DNA of 64,000 nucleotides, from assembly GCA_016716525.1 (NCBI GenBank), contig JADJWE010000001.1:1240001-1304000 (forward strand). Direction: 5' to 3'. Under the pieces are notes generated by a model. It was not told the DNA's origin. It was given only the letters and a program-made list of their open reading frames with translations, and ran no database searches. Positions 43,568-52,572 of this stretch are shown here, piece after piece. The first letter of the stretch is position 1. Each line of letters opens with the position of its first letter. The position numbers and the translations under genes are program-made. The DNA comes from Candidatus Flexicrinis affinis. Lineage in GTDB: Bacteria; Chloroflexota; Anaerolineae; Aggregatilineales; Phototrophicaceae.

Positions 43568-44563
43568 ATGTTCAAGCGGTTAGGTCTGTTCCTGCCCGCG
43601 CAGATGCCGCTGCCTGACGCTATACGGGTGGTGCAGTACGCAGAACTGCGCGGATTCGAAGCCGTCTGGCAAGCAGAGCGTATGCTGCTGCGGGACTCAT
43701 TGGTGGTACTGGCTGCGCTCGGCGCCGTGACGACGCGCATCAAGCTGGGTACGAGCGTGCTCGACCCGTGGACGCGCAACGCCGGCCTGCTGGCCACGTC
43801 CCTCGTCACGCTCGATGAGCTTGCCCCGGATCGAATACTGTGTGGATTGGGCGGGTGGACGGACGCGGAAGCCGCTCGTGTCGGGATTGAACGCGATCGG
43901 CCGCTGCTTGCGCTGCGCGAGGTGGCAAATGCGTTGAGCGAGTTGATTGCCGGGCGATCGGTGTCTCGCAGCGGGGAATTCGTAACGCTCGTTAGCGCGC
44001 AGATTCCCGAACACGAGATGCGGCTGCAAAGCCGGCGTATCCCGATCTACCTTGGCGGCACTGCGCCGCGTACTCTCGCGCTGGCCGGCGAGCTTGCCGA
44101 CGGGGCGCTGCTCAATTATCTCGTTACGCCTGCTTATACGCGGGCGGCGCTCGACGAAATCCGGCGCGGTGCGGCTGTCACGCGCCGGCCCATCGAATTT
44201 GTCGACCGGTCGCAGTTGATCGCATGCTCGGTCAATCGCAATCGCGCGCAGGCGATGTCCGAAGCACGGCGGTTCGTTGCTGGCGCCGTGTTGGCTCAGC
44301 CGGCCTTAATGCAGGCCAACGGTGTCGCCACGTCGCTGATCGATTTGGTCACCCGGACCGCAGCAGAGTCGGGCTTGGACGAAGCGGCTCGCCTCGTGCC
44401 CGAAGAAGTCCTGCTAGCGCTGATGGCCGCCGGGACACCTGACGACGTTCGACGCAAGGTCAACGACTATCTGGACGCCGGGGCAACATCGCCGGTGTTG
44501 TACTGCATCGGCGAAGACGTCCGTTTCATGATCGACGTGTTTACGGACCCCTACCTATCGTGA
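43568..44563 (+). CDS. LLM-class (probably F420-dependent) oxidoreductase
   Basis: A luciferase-like monooxygenase fold (TIM barrel) of 331 residues. The pattern FKRLGLFLPAQMPLPDAIRV, then RIKLGTSVLDPWTRN, and IPIYLGGTAPRTLALAGELA matches the F420-using branch (methylenetetrahydromethanopterin-reductase-like). Its position within the F420 synthesis block supports F420 as cofactor. The substrate is not known. The GTG of the following membrane protein overlaps its stop. Confidence 0.85.
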   Translation: MFKRLGLFLPAQMPLPDAIRVVQYAELRGFEAVWQAERMLLRDSLVVLAALGAVTTRIKLGTSVLDPWTRNAGLLATSLVTLDELAPDRILCGLGGWTDAEAARVGIERDRPLLALREVANALSELIAGRSVSRSGEFVTLVSAQIPEHEMRLQSRRIPIYLGGTAPRTLALAGELADGALLNYLVTPAYTRAALDEIRRGAAVTRRPIEFVDRSQLIACSVNRNRAQAMSEARRFVAGAVLAQPALMQANGVATSLIDLVTRTAAESGLDEAARLVPEEVLLALMAAGTPDDVRRKVNDYLDAGATSPVLYCIGEDVRFMIDVFTDPYLS

Positions 44564-46995
44564 CCGCCGTATGGGGACGGATCGAGCGTGCGCTGCCGTG
44601 GATCTACGCGGGGGCTACGGCTGCCGCGGTGTGTGTCTATGCGTTGCTCGGCGCGAGGTTCACGGGCGGCGATCCGTTAATGCCGGTTGACGACGCATAT
44701 ATCCATTTCCAGTACGCATGCCAGTTCGCGTCAGGCGAGCCGTTCGTCTACAACCCGGGTCAGCCACCGACATCAGGCGGAACGAGCTTGATCTATCCGA
44801 TCCTGCTTGCGGCCGCGTGCGGAACTGCAGACCACGGCCTCGGCGTCAGCATCTGGGCTGCAGCCATCGGGGCGTGCGGTCTGTTCGTCGCCGCCGAGTG
44901 TGTGCGGCAGCTTGCGCTGCGGTGGGGACGTCTGCGGGGCATCGCCGCCCTGTTAGGGTTCGCGGTGATCGGCGGCGCGATGACGTGGCACGCCGCAAGC
45001 GGGATGGAAACGCTTCTGGTCGGCGGCTTGATGGCAGCCACGCTGCTGATGTTCGATAACGTGTCAGCCTTGCAGTTCGCCGTCGCGGCTGCGCTTCTCG
45101 CCGTGAGCCGGCCCGAAGCTGCGGGATTCGCAATACTGGCTGGAACCGTTTTTGCTGGCCGCGCGGTGGTACAGCGCAGATGGCGTGCTGCTGCGCTCGT
45201 GTTTCTCGTACCGCTGGCTGCCGCTGGTCTGCAGCCTGCCCTAAACCTGCTTGTCACTGGCGGCTTGGGATCGTCCGGAGGGCAGTCAAAATCACTGTTT
45301 TCGGTGGTGCCATTCGATCTCAGTTACGTCGCGGAGCGCATCGCCGAGAACGTTGCGCGCCTATGGGCGCAATTCGCAATCGGCGCGGACGCACACGGAC
45401 ACTGGATCTTGCCTCCGCTTGTGGGTCTTGCCGCCGTAGTCGGTGCGATGATGCTTGTCCTGAGGCGTAACCTGAGCGGCCTGCTCGTGCTGGGATGGTG
45501 GGCCGCAGGCTTTGCCGCGATCGCAACACTCGACACCGCGTTCTGGCACTTCAACCGCTATTCGGTGCCGCTGCTGATCGTCGCCTTTCCTGCTGTGGCA
45601 GCGGCGACCTTTCGGCTCGATAGACGTGCAGCGACGGCTGTCGCTCTCGTCGTATGTGCGTTCGCCGGCCTGACCCACGTCACGTTCTTCGACTTGTATC
45701 GGATCAACGTCGAAAACGTCGCGCGTCAGCCGCTGGCGATGTCGCGATGGATCGCCGCCAACATTCCCGGTGAGTCGGTCGTGGCGGTGCACGATGTCGG
45801 GCTCATTCGGTTCGTCGGTGGACGCACGACCCTCGACATGGTCGGGCTGACGTCGCCTGACGCCGCCGACTCGTGGCGCAACGGGCCGGGAGCGGTGGGC
45901 GAATACCTCGACCGGCAGCAGCCCGAGTATGTTGCTGCCTACACCGACGCGCGCGGCCTGCGCTATCTAGCCGATTCGTTGTACGGCCCACCACTGGTCG
46001 GTTTCGACGCGCCCGTCGATCTTGCGACGAACGTTGCGCTTGGTGGCCCATTTCAGGGTGTATACCGGCCCGATTGGACTCGTGTTCAGACTGCGCCACC
46101 CCTGCCGTCGGCGCTGCTTGATCACGTGGAGGAGGGCGCTCTGTTGGACTTTGTCGACCTAGCGGACATCGAGAGCGAACGTGCGCACAGCTACGCGTGG
46201 TCGAACACAGCGCGTCTCGCCGGTTTTGCCAGCGAGTATTACGACCTCGACGTGACAGGCTGCGGCGAATCCTGCCGGTGGCGGGATGGTGGCCGGGTTA
46301 TGTCGGGCGCGGAGTCATTCACATTGAGTGCGCCGGAGAGCGGTGATTTGATGCTGCTTAGCGTCTATCACGCGACTGCGCCGGTGACGATGACGGTCCG
46401 GGTTGACGGCGCCGACCTTGCGACCCGCACTCTGCCGGCCATTCCGGGTCAGTTCATCGTGGTGCCGACGCGGCTCCCTGCCCGCGACCGGGGCGGTGGG
46501 CTGCGCATCGAGGTCGATTATTCACATGCCAGCCAAGTCGTCACGCCCTATTGGCATGGGGTCTATGCGGCCGCGCCCTTGTCGACGGCCTCCGTCTCGA
46601 TCGAGTTCGCGCAGGCGGGGGTAGGCGTTGAGCCGGAAATCGCGCGCGATGGCGACATTTTGACGGTCTCGATGGATTTTCTAAACGAGGGTGGCGCGAC
46701 GGGCGACTACCGACGTTTTGTCCACGTGTACGCGCAGCTTGACCAGCCGCCGGTCCTGCAAGACGATGCCTATCCGGGCGGCGGCGCGCTTCCTCCGGGC
46801 ATCATGCCGCTGGGCACGACTTCCGATCAGGTTGTGTTAGACTTGGCGGCATTGCCTGCAGGGCGCTACACGGTGGCGATCGGGTTGTACTCGCCCCTTA
46901 CCGGGGTGCGCACGCCGCCATCTGTGACGTGCTGTTGGACCGTGGACGCAGATCGCGTTCTGATCGGAGAGGTCGTCATAGGCGACGATGGATGA
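44560..46995 (+). CDS. GT-C-type multipass membrane glycosyltransferase-like protein
   Basis: An 811-residue protein with about ten membrane segments in the first 380 residues and a long soluble, beta-rich C-terminal part (from about 390). The first extracytoplasmic loop holds an Asp-Asp motif (VDDAYIHFQYA, D44-D45) and YNPGQPPTSGGTSL, resembling AftB-like arabinofuranosyl or other GT-C transferases that use lipid-linked sugars. The large C-terminal region contains carbohydrate-binding-like segments and several conserved tryptophans. The start overlaps the LLM stop (GTGA), and the end overlaps xdhC. The sugar donor and acceptor are unknown. Confidence 0.65.
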   Translation: MTAVWGRIERALPWIYAGATAAAVCVYALLGARFTGGDPLMPVDDAYIHFQYACQFASGEPFVYNPGQPPTSGGTSLIYPILLAAACGTADHGLGVSIWAAAIGACGLFVAAECVRQLALRWGRLRGIAALLGFAVIGGAMTWHAASGMETLLVGGLMAATLLMFDNVSALQFAVAAALLAVSRPEAAGFAILAGTVFAGRAVVQRRWRAAALVFLVPLAAAGLQPALNLLVTGGLGSSGGQSKSLFSVVPFDLSYVAERIAENVARLWAQFAIGADAHGHWILPPLVGLAAVVGAMMLVLRRNLSGLLVLGWWAAGFAAIATLDTAFWHFNRYSVPLLIVAFPAVAAATFRLDRRAATAVALVVCAFAGLTHVTFFDLYRINVENVARQPLAMSRWIAANIPGESVVAVHDVGLIRFVGGRTTLDMVGLTSPDAADSWRNGPGAVGEYLDRQQPEYVAAYTDARGLRYLADSLYGPPLVGFDAPVDLATNVALGGPFQGVYRPDWTRVQTAPPLPSALLDHVEEGALLDFVDLADIESERAHSYAWSNTARLAGFASEYYDLDVTGCGESCRWRDGGRVMSGAESFTLSAPESGDLMLLSVYHATAPVTMTVRVDGADLATRTLPAIPGQFIVVPTRLPARDRGGGLRIEVDYSHASQVVTPYWHGVYAAAPLSTASVSIEFAQAGVGVEPEIARDGDILTVSMDFLNEGGATGDYRRFVHVYAQLDQPPVLQDDAYPGGGALPPGIMPLGTTSDQVVLDLAALPAGRYTVAIGLYSPLTGVRTPPSVTCCWTVDADRVLIGEVVIGDDG

Positions 46996-47797
46996 CGTAC
47001 GCGCAGTGCTAGTCGCAGTTGGCGAGGCGGCCGACGGGTCGGAACCGTTCGCGCTGGTGACCGTCGTGTCGACGCAGGGTTCGGTGCCGCGTGAGGCCGG
47101 CGCAAAGATGCTCGTGCGGCAGGACGGATCGGTGATCGGTACAATCGGCGGCGGCGCAATGGAAGCGGATGCGATTCAAGAGGCGCTTGCGGCTCTTCAA
47201 GATGGTCGTATCCGCGAAAAGACGTACACGCTCAACAGTCTCGAAGCGGGTGATCCAGGTATCTGTGGCGGTACACTGCGGGTCGTGGTCGATCCGGTGC
47301 GGCCGGCACCGCGACTGCTCGTAATCGGCGGCGGCCACGTGGGGAGCGCCCTGTGTGAGCTCGCGAAGTGGGCGGGGTTCCAGGTCATTCTGTCTGACGA
47401 TCGCAGCGACTATTGTGGGCCGCATATCGTGCCGGATCTCGCCGGGTACGTCGTGTGTGATCCGGTAGATATCGTGTCGCGGACCGTGATTGACGAGGGC
47501 ACGTTTGTCGCCGCGGTGACGCGGGGCCTGCCGGTAGACGAGCGACTGCTGCCCGCGCTGCTCGCGACGAAAGCCCCGTACGTCGGCCTAATCGGCAGCA
47601 AGCGGCGGATCCACCTGACGCGTGAGGCTCTTGCGCGAAGTGGTCTCGGGCTGGACTTGCTGAATCGCTTGCGCGCGCCAATAGGGCTGGATATCGAGGC
47701 ACAGACACCGCGCGAAATCGCGGTGAGCATTCTTGCGGAAATCATTATGATACAGCGAGGTGGTTCAGGTCGATCCATGTCGCAGCAGGACACGTGA
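46988..47797 (+). CDS. xdhC: XdhC/CoxI family molybdenum hydroxylase maturation protein
   Basis: XdhC-like proteins bind molybdenum cofactor and insert the sulfurated form into xanthine dehydrogenase-type enzymes. The N-terminal XdhC domain shows TVVSTQGSVPREAGAKMLV and GTIGGGAMEADA; the glycine-rich LLVIGGGHVGSAL opens the Rossmann-like C-terminal domain. Other marks are TRGLPVDERLL and YVGLIGSKRR. The length of 269 residues is typical of the two-domain form. The ATG overlaps the preceding gene by 8 bases and fits the molybdoenzyme genes downstream. Confidence 0.92.
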   Translation: MDDVRAVLVAVGEAADGSEPFALVTVVSTQGSVPREAGAKMLVRQDGSVIGTIGGGAMEADAIQEALAALQDGRIREKTYTLNSLEAGDPGICGGTLRVVVDPVRPAPRLLVIGGGHVGSALCELAKWAGFQVILSDDRSDYCGPHIVPDLAGYVVCDPVDIVSRTVIDEGTFVAAVTRGLPVDERLLPALLATKAPYVGLIGSKRRIHLTREALARSGLGLDLLNRLRAPIGLDIEAQTPREIAVSILAEIIMIQRGGSGRSMSQQDT

Positions 47798-47837
47798 CAG
47801 CGACCGTCGATCCGATGGTACAAGCAGTGGCGAGACG

Positions 47838-48467
47838 GTGAAGATTCTTTTTGTCAGCGACACGGTTGTCGCTCAGTTGGAGAACGCCGCAAACCTCAGG
47901 CGCAGGTACGCTGACGTCAAGCTTGTCGTCAGCTGTGGAGACATGAGCGCGGCTTATCTCGAATTCATTACATCGGTGCTGGGTGTACCGCTGTTCTACG
48001 TGCGTGGCAATCACGACGAAATGTACGACCAGGAACCGCCCGGCGGTGTCGATCTGCACCGGAGGGTGGTGGAATTCGGAGGATTAACCTTCGCAGGCAT
48101 TGAGGGGTCGATACGCTACAATCAGGGTAAGATCCAGTATGACGATTGGCAGGTTGCCAACATGGTTGCCCGGTTTGGGCCTTCGCTGCTCCCGCGCCGT
48201 TATCGCCGAGGGTACGGGGTCGACGTGCTGGTGACACATTCGCCGCCGAAGGGTATTCATGACCTGGATGACAGGCCGCACCACGGCATGCGGGCGCTGT
48301 TGTGGTTTATGCGCTGGTATCGTCCGCGCTACATGGTGCACGGGCATGTGCACACGTACGATAACCGCGTAAAAACACGAACCGACTATCTGCAAACGCA
48401 TATCGTAAATATCAACCCGTATACGGTGCTGGACATCGAACCCGTAGCTCGAATCGAAGCACACTAA
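47838..48467 (+). CDS. Calcineurin-like metallophosphoesterase
   Basis: A 209-residue phosphoesterase-fold protein: VSCGDMSAAYLEF, the signature VRGNHDEMYD, VTHSPPKGIHD and HGHVHTYD carry the metal ligands. The usual first D-x-H motif is reduced to LFVSDTVV, so one metal ligand is missing, as in a known subgroup of these enzymes. The chosen GTG at 47838 begins MKILFVSDT; a longer frame from 47760 has no similarity. It lies between xdhC and the hydroxylase subunits; what it cleaves is unknown. Confidence 0.8.
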   Translation: MKILFVSDTVVAQLENAANLRRRYADVKLVVSCGDMSAAYLEFITSVLGVPLFYVRGNHDEMYDQEPPGGVDLHRRVVEFGGLTFAGIEGSIRYNQGKIQYDDWQVANMVARFGPSLLPRRYRRGYGVDVLVTHSPPKGIHDLDDRPHHGMRALLWFMRWYRPRYMVHGHVHTYDNRVKTRTDYLQTHIVNINPYTVLDIEPVARIEAH

Positions 48468-48482
48468 TCTTGAGGCCGAAGC

Positions 48483-49919
48483 ATGTGGAAGACCTATCAC
48501 AACGTCGCCTCCGCTGACGAAGCGGTGGACTTGCTCGCACAATACGGACCGCGAGCCAGAGTCGTAGCCGGCGCGACAGACCTGTTGATCGAACTTGAAC
48601 GCGGGACGCGCCCGCACCTCGAGGCGCTTGTCGACGTGTCGCGAGTGGCGGAACTGGTCGGCATTGAGGAGACCGCGGACTCGCTGATTCTTGGCGCCAT
48701 GGCGACGCACAACGACGTTGTCGCCAGTGATCCGATCCGGCGCTTTGCGCTGCCGCTCGCGCAGGCCAGTTGGGAAGTCGGCGCGCCACAGATTCGCAAC
48801 CGGGCGACCATCGCCGGCAACGTTATCACTGCATCTCCAGCCAACGACACGATCTGCCCGCTGATGGCTCTAGACGCGTCGGTCGAGCTGCGTTCGGTGC
48901 GCGGCACCCGTACCATCCGCCTCGCCGAGTTCTATACCGGACTGCGTAAGACCGTCATGGAACCGGATGAACTTCTCGTCAACATTCGCGTGCCCAAGAT
49001 GACGGCGAGTCAGCGCGGGATTTTTCTCAAGCTCGGATTGCGGCGCGCGCAGGCCATTTCAGTCGTGAACTGCACCGTACTGCTGACGTTGGACGCCGCA
49101 TCCATCGTGACCGACGCGGTCATTACGCTTGGGAGTGTCGCGCCAGTGATTATTCGCGTGCCAGACGCCGAACTCCAACTTATCGGGCAGCCGCTTACGC
49201 CCGAAGTGATGTCGCGCGCAGCACGGGCCGCTGCCGCGGCGCCGTCTCCCATCGACGACGTGCGTAGTACGGCGGCATATCGGCGCGAAATGATCGGTGT
49301 GCTGGTGCATCGGGCACTGCGTATGCTAGCGCAAGATGCAAGCGTGGCCCCGCCTTCGGACGCCGCCATGCTGTGGGGGGCGGAGCCTCATCCGGTAATC
49401 CAGCGTGCGAGCACGTTGGCTGACGGTGATCGGATCGAGGTCGAGATCAATGGTGTTCCCCGCCGGTTCGACCGCGGACACGACTGTACACTGCTCGACT
49501 TTCTGCGTGAAGCGGCCGACCTTCCGGGCACGAAAGAAGGATGTGCCGAAGGGGAATGTGGCGCATGCACCGTGCTGCTGGATGGAGCGGCAGTGATGGC
49601 CTGTATGGTCCCGGCGGTGCGCGCCCATGGCGCGCGTGTGACGACGGTCGAAGGCTTGAAAGTCGGTGACCAACTGCATCCGGTTCAGGCGGGCTTCATT
49701 GCGGAGGGGGCGGTGCAGTGCGGCTACTGTACGCCGGGGTTCCTTGTCGCCGGGGCGGCTCTGCTGCACGAGCATACGGAACCCACCCGTGCGCAAATCG
49801 AGCAGGCATTCAGTGGTAATCTATGCCGCTGTACCGGATATTATAAGATCATCAGTGCGATGCAATCCGCATCGCAGAGCCACGGGGTGACGGAGGCGAC
49901 CGATGTTTCAGCAGACTGA
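48483..49919 (+). CDS. Fused FAD-binding and [2Fe-2S] subunit of a molybdenum hydroxylase
   Basis: Residues 1-290 are the FAD-binding medium subunit (CoxM/XdhB type: VVAGATDLLIELERG, QIRNRATIAGNVITASPAND). Residues 320-465 are the ferredoxin-like small subunit (CoxS/XdhC type) with the plant-ferredoxin cysteines in CAEGECGACTVLLDG and the second cluster in VQCGYCTPGF and GNLCRCTGYY. Normally these are two genes; here one 478-residue chain joins FAD first, then iron-sulfur, the reverse of eukaryotic xanthine dehydrogenase order. Electrons pass from the molybdenum subunit to FAD. It overlaps the next gene by 17 bases. Confidence 0.93.
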   Translation: MWKTYHNVASADEAVDLLAQYGPRARVVAGATDLLIELERGTRPHLEALVDVSRVAELVGIEETADSLILGAMATHNDVVASDPIRRFALPLAQASWEVGAPQIRNRATIAGNVITASPANDTICPLMALDASVELRSVRGTRTIRLAEFYTGLRKTVMEPDELLVNIRVPKMTASQRGIFLKLGLRRAQAISVVNCTVLLTLDAASIVTDAVITLGSVAPVIIRVPDAELQLIGQPLTPEVMSRAARAAAAAPSPIDDVRSTAAYRREMIGVLVHRALRMLAQDASVAPPSDAAMLWGAEPHPVIQRASTLADGDRIEVEINGVPRRFDRGHDCTLLDFLREAADLPGTKEGCAEGECGACTVLLDGAAVMACMVPAVRAHGARVTTVEGLKVGDQLHPVQAGFIAEGAVQCGYCTPGFLVAGAALLHEHTEPTRAQIEQAFSGNLCRCTGYYKIISAMQSASQSHGVTEATDVSAD

Positions 49920-50292
49920 TCCACTCGCGAAAGATGAATCGCAGTTACGACGCAGTCGTGCATGGCTTGGCATTGTTGGCCTTATCCTTACGATCGTGTT
50001 TGGCGTAGTGGCTTATATCCTCAGCGCGCCACTGTCCGAAAACACGCAGCGATTTGTGGGACAGGTCGACCCGAACATTTGGCGCGTCATCGTCGGGATC
50101 GCGCTGTTCTTCATCTGCATGATGATTATGGCCGTGATGTTCGCGATGATGGTGCCCAAGTCGAAGGAGAAATTCAGCGACCGCGAGATGAAGAAGGACA
50201 AGCGCGAAATCCTTGTTTCTGCGGCGGCGAAGAAAGCGCGGCAGCAGCAGGTGCGCAAGCAGATCGCGAAGGCGCGTCGAGAAGGCAAATAG
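49903..50292 (+). CDS. Small membrane protein encoded inside the molybdenum hydroxylase operon
   Basis: A 129-residue protein of unknown function. Two hydrophobic helices (about 22-42 and 60-85) are followed by a strongly basic, helical C-terminal tail (KDKREILVSAAAKKARQQQ and more), which should face the cytoplasm. It overlaps the preceding subunit gene by 17 bases and ends 7 bases before the large subunit, so it is part of the operon. It may tether the enzyme to the membrane; there is no direct evidence for that. Confidence 0.65.
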   Translation: MFQQTDPLAKDESQLRRSRAWLGIVGLILTIVFGVVAYILSAPLSENTQRFVGQVDPNIWRVIVGIALFFICMMIMAVMFAMMVPKSKEKFSDREMKKDKREILVSAAAKKARQQQVRKQIAKARREGK

Positions 50293-50298
50293 CAACGT

Positions 50299-52524
50299 AT
50301 GACGGAATCGACGCTCAAGCACGTTGGCCGCTCCGTCGGCCGGATCGACGCATACGGCAAGGTTACGGGTGAAACCCCCTATCCCGGCGATATTACGGTC
50401 CCGGGGCAGTTGTGGATGAAACTTCGCTTCAGCGACCACGCCCACGCTCGAGTCGTCTCCGTCGATACGTCGCGCGCTGAGGCGATGCCCGGCGTACACG
50501 CGATATTCACGGCGCGCGATGTGCCAAAGAACGAGTATGGGCTGATCATCAAGGATCAGCCGGTCTTGTGCGGCCCGGGCAGCGGCATTGAGGGCGCCGA
50601 CATCGTGCGTACGACGATGGACTGCGTTGCAGTGGCAGTTGCCGACAGCGAAGCGCAAGCGGCTGCGGCCCTCGCGGCGGTCGACATAGTCTACGAGCCA
50701 CTGCCGCCAGTATTTGACTTCCGTACAGCCATGGAACCCGGGCAGCCTCAACTGCACGCCGGCAACGCCAACAACATCCTGTGCCACTTTCGCATACGCA
50801 AGGGTGTCCAGCAAGCGGGTTGGGACGCCGCGGACGTTGTCGTGGAGGGGGTCTACGAGACTGGCTATCAGGAGCACGCCTACCTGCAGCCCGAGGCCGG
50901 ACTTTCGTACATCGATGACGAGGGTCGCATTACCGTGGTGGTCGCGGGCCAATGGACCCATGAAGACGTCTGGCAGATCAGCCACGCGCTGGACGTCCCC
51001 GAAGAGTCGGTGCGGGTGATTTACCCGGCCATCGGCGGGGCGTTCGGTGGCCGTGAGGATATGTCCGTTCAGATCGTGCTGGCGCTAGCGGCGCAGCGGC
51101 TGAGGCGCCCGGTGAAGATCCAGTGGTCGCGAGAGGAGTCGATCCTTTTTCACCATAAGCGGCATCCATTCTCGATTCGGGCACGCTGGGGCGCCACACT
51201 TGAGGGGAAGCTGGTCGCTATGGAGGCCGAGGTGCTGGCGGATGCCGGTGCCTACGCCTACACGTCGACCAAGGTTGTCGCCAATGCGTGTCTGCTCGTC
51301 AGCGGGCCCTACGAGTGTCCGAACGTGCACGTCGACACGTACGCGGTCTACACCAACAACATTCCGACTGGGGCGTTCCGCGGGTTTGGCGGGCCGCAGG
51401 CGTTGTTCGCCGCCGAGAGCCAGATGAACAAACTGGCTGAAGCGCTCGATATGGACCCGGTCCACATCCGCATGATCAACACGATACGGGAAGGCAGCGT
51501 GACGTCCGTGCAGACACCCCTCCCGCCCGGCGTGAGCATGCCGCAGGTGTTCGAGCAGTGCGCGCTCGAAAGCTACTGGACGCGTGAGGGGGCATGGCAC
51601 AAACGCGATCTCGAACAGCCTGCGGAAGCGTGGCGCAAGCGGGGGGTCGGAATTGCCGGCGGCTACAAGAACGTCGGCTATTCGTTTGGCTTTCCTGAGC
51701 ACTCATGGGCCGCGATTGAGCTTCACGGCAAATCGACGATCGACCGGGTGGTCTTGCGGGCTAACGGAGCTGACGTCGGGCAGGGTGCACACACGGTATT
51801 CGTGCAGATGGCGGCCGAGGCTGTAGGCGTACCGATGGAGCGCGTCGAGTTGATCGCGTCCGATTCGGCGAGCGTCGGGTCATCGGGAAGTGCGTCCGCA
51901 TCTCGATTGACGTTCATGGCGGGAAATGCCATTCGCGGTGCGGCTGAGAAGGCACTAGCCGCATGGAAGAGCGAGGATCGTCCGGCCGTCGGCTTGTTTG
52001 AGTATCGCCCGCCCCGTACCTCGATGTACGACCCCCGAACCGGAAAGTCCGAGCCGAACTTCGCGTATGGCTATACTGCGCAGGCGGTCGAGGTCGAAGT
52101 CGATATCGAGACCGGGCATATCGAAATCATCCGTGTCGTAAGTGCCAACGACGTTGGCCGCGCCGTCAACCCGCAGTTGGTCGTTGGACAGGTAGAGGGA
52201 GCAGTCGTCCAAGCGCAGGGCTACGCGGTGATGGAGAACCTCGTCACGCGCGAGGGCAGGATCCTGAACCCGTATCTGTCGACCTACTTGATCCCAACGA
52301 TTATGGACGTCCCACACGAGGTCAAATCAGTCGTGCTGGAGTATCCCGACCCGATTGGACCGTGGGGGGCACGGGGAATGGCGGAGATGCCGCTGCTACC
52401 GTTTGCGCCGGCGCTCGCGGCGGCGGTGCATGACGCCACCGGCGTTTGGATCGACACGATTCCCATGACGCCCGAGCGCGTGGTCGCGGCGCTTCGGGCG
52501 GCAGGGATTGGCGCAATACCGTAG
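50299..52524 (+). CDS. Molybdopterin-binding large subunit, xanthine dehydrogenase family
   Basis: A 741-residue CoxL/XdhA-type subunit that holds the molybdenum cofactor. The motifs GGAFGGREDMSVQ and GAFRGFGGPQALFA and the C-terminal GARGMAEMPLLPF with its catalytic Glu are typical. The loop reads AFRGFGGP and lacks the AYxCSFR of aerobic CO dehydrogenase, so it is a xanthine/aldehyde-oxidising type rather than CO dehydrogenase. The nearby 8-oxoguanine deaminase favours a purine substrate; this is inference. The small subunit genes precede it and a MocA-type gene follows. Confidence 0.92.
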   Translation: MTESTLKHVGRSVGRIDAYGKVTGETPYPGDITVPGQLWMKLRFSDHAHARVVSVDTSRAEAMPGVHAIFTARDVPKNEYGLIIKDQPVLCGPGSGIEGADIVRTTMDCVAVAVADSEAQAAAALAAVDIVYEPLPPVFDFRTAMEPGQPQLHAGNANNILCHFRIRKGVQQAGWDAADVVVEGVYETGYQEHAYLQPEAGLSYIDDEGRITVVVAGQWTHEDVWQISHALDVPEESVRVIYPAIGGAFGGREDMSVQIVLALAAQRLRRPVKIQWSREESILFHHKRHPFSIRARWGATLEGKLVAMEAEVLADAGAYAYTSTKVVANACLLVSGPYECPNVHVDTYAVYTNNIPTGAFRGFGGPQALFAAESQMNKLAEALDMDPVHIRMINTIREGSVTSVQTPLPPGVSMPQVFEQCALESYWTREGAWHKRDLEQPAEAWRKRGVGIAGGYKNVGYSFGFPEHSWAAIELHGKSTIDRVVLRANGADVGQGAHTVFVQMAAEAVGVPMERVELIASDSASVGSSGSASASRLTFMAGNAIRGAAEKALAAWKSEDRPAVGLFEYRPPRTSMYDPRTGKSEPNFAYGYTAQAVEVEVDIETGHIEIIRVVSANDVGRAVNPQLVVGQVEGAVVQAQGYAVMENLVTREGRILNPYLSTYLIPTIMDVPHEVKSVVLEYPDPIGPWGARGMAEMPLLPFAPALAAAVHDATGVWIDTIPMTPERVVAALRAAGIGAIP

Positions 52525-52572
52525 AATGGTTCGACGGCACACTGCGCACGGCTTATCGGCTCGACTCCAACC

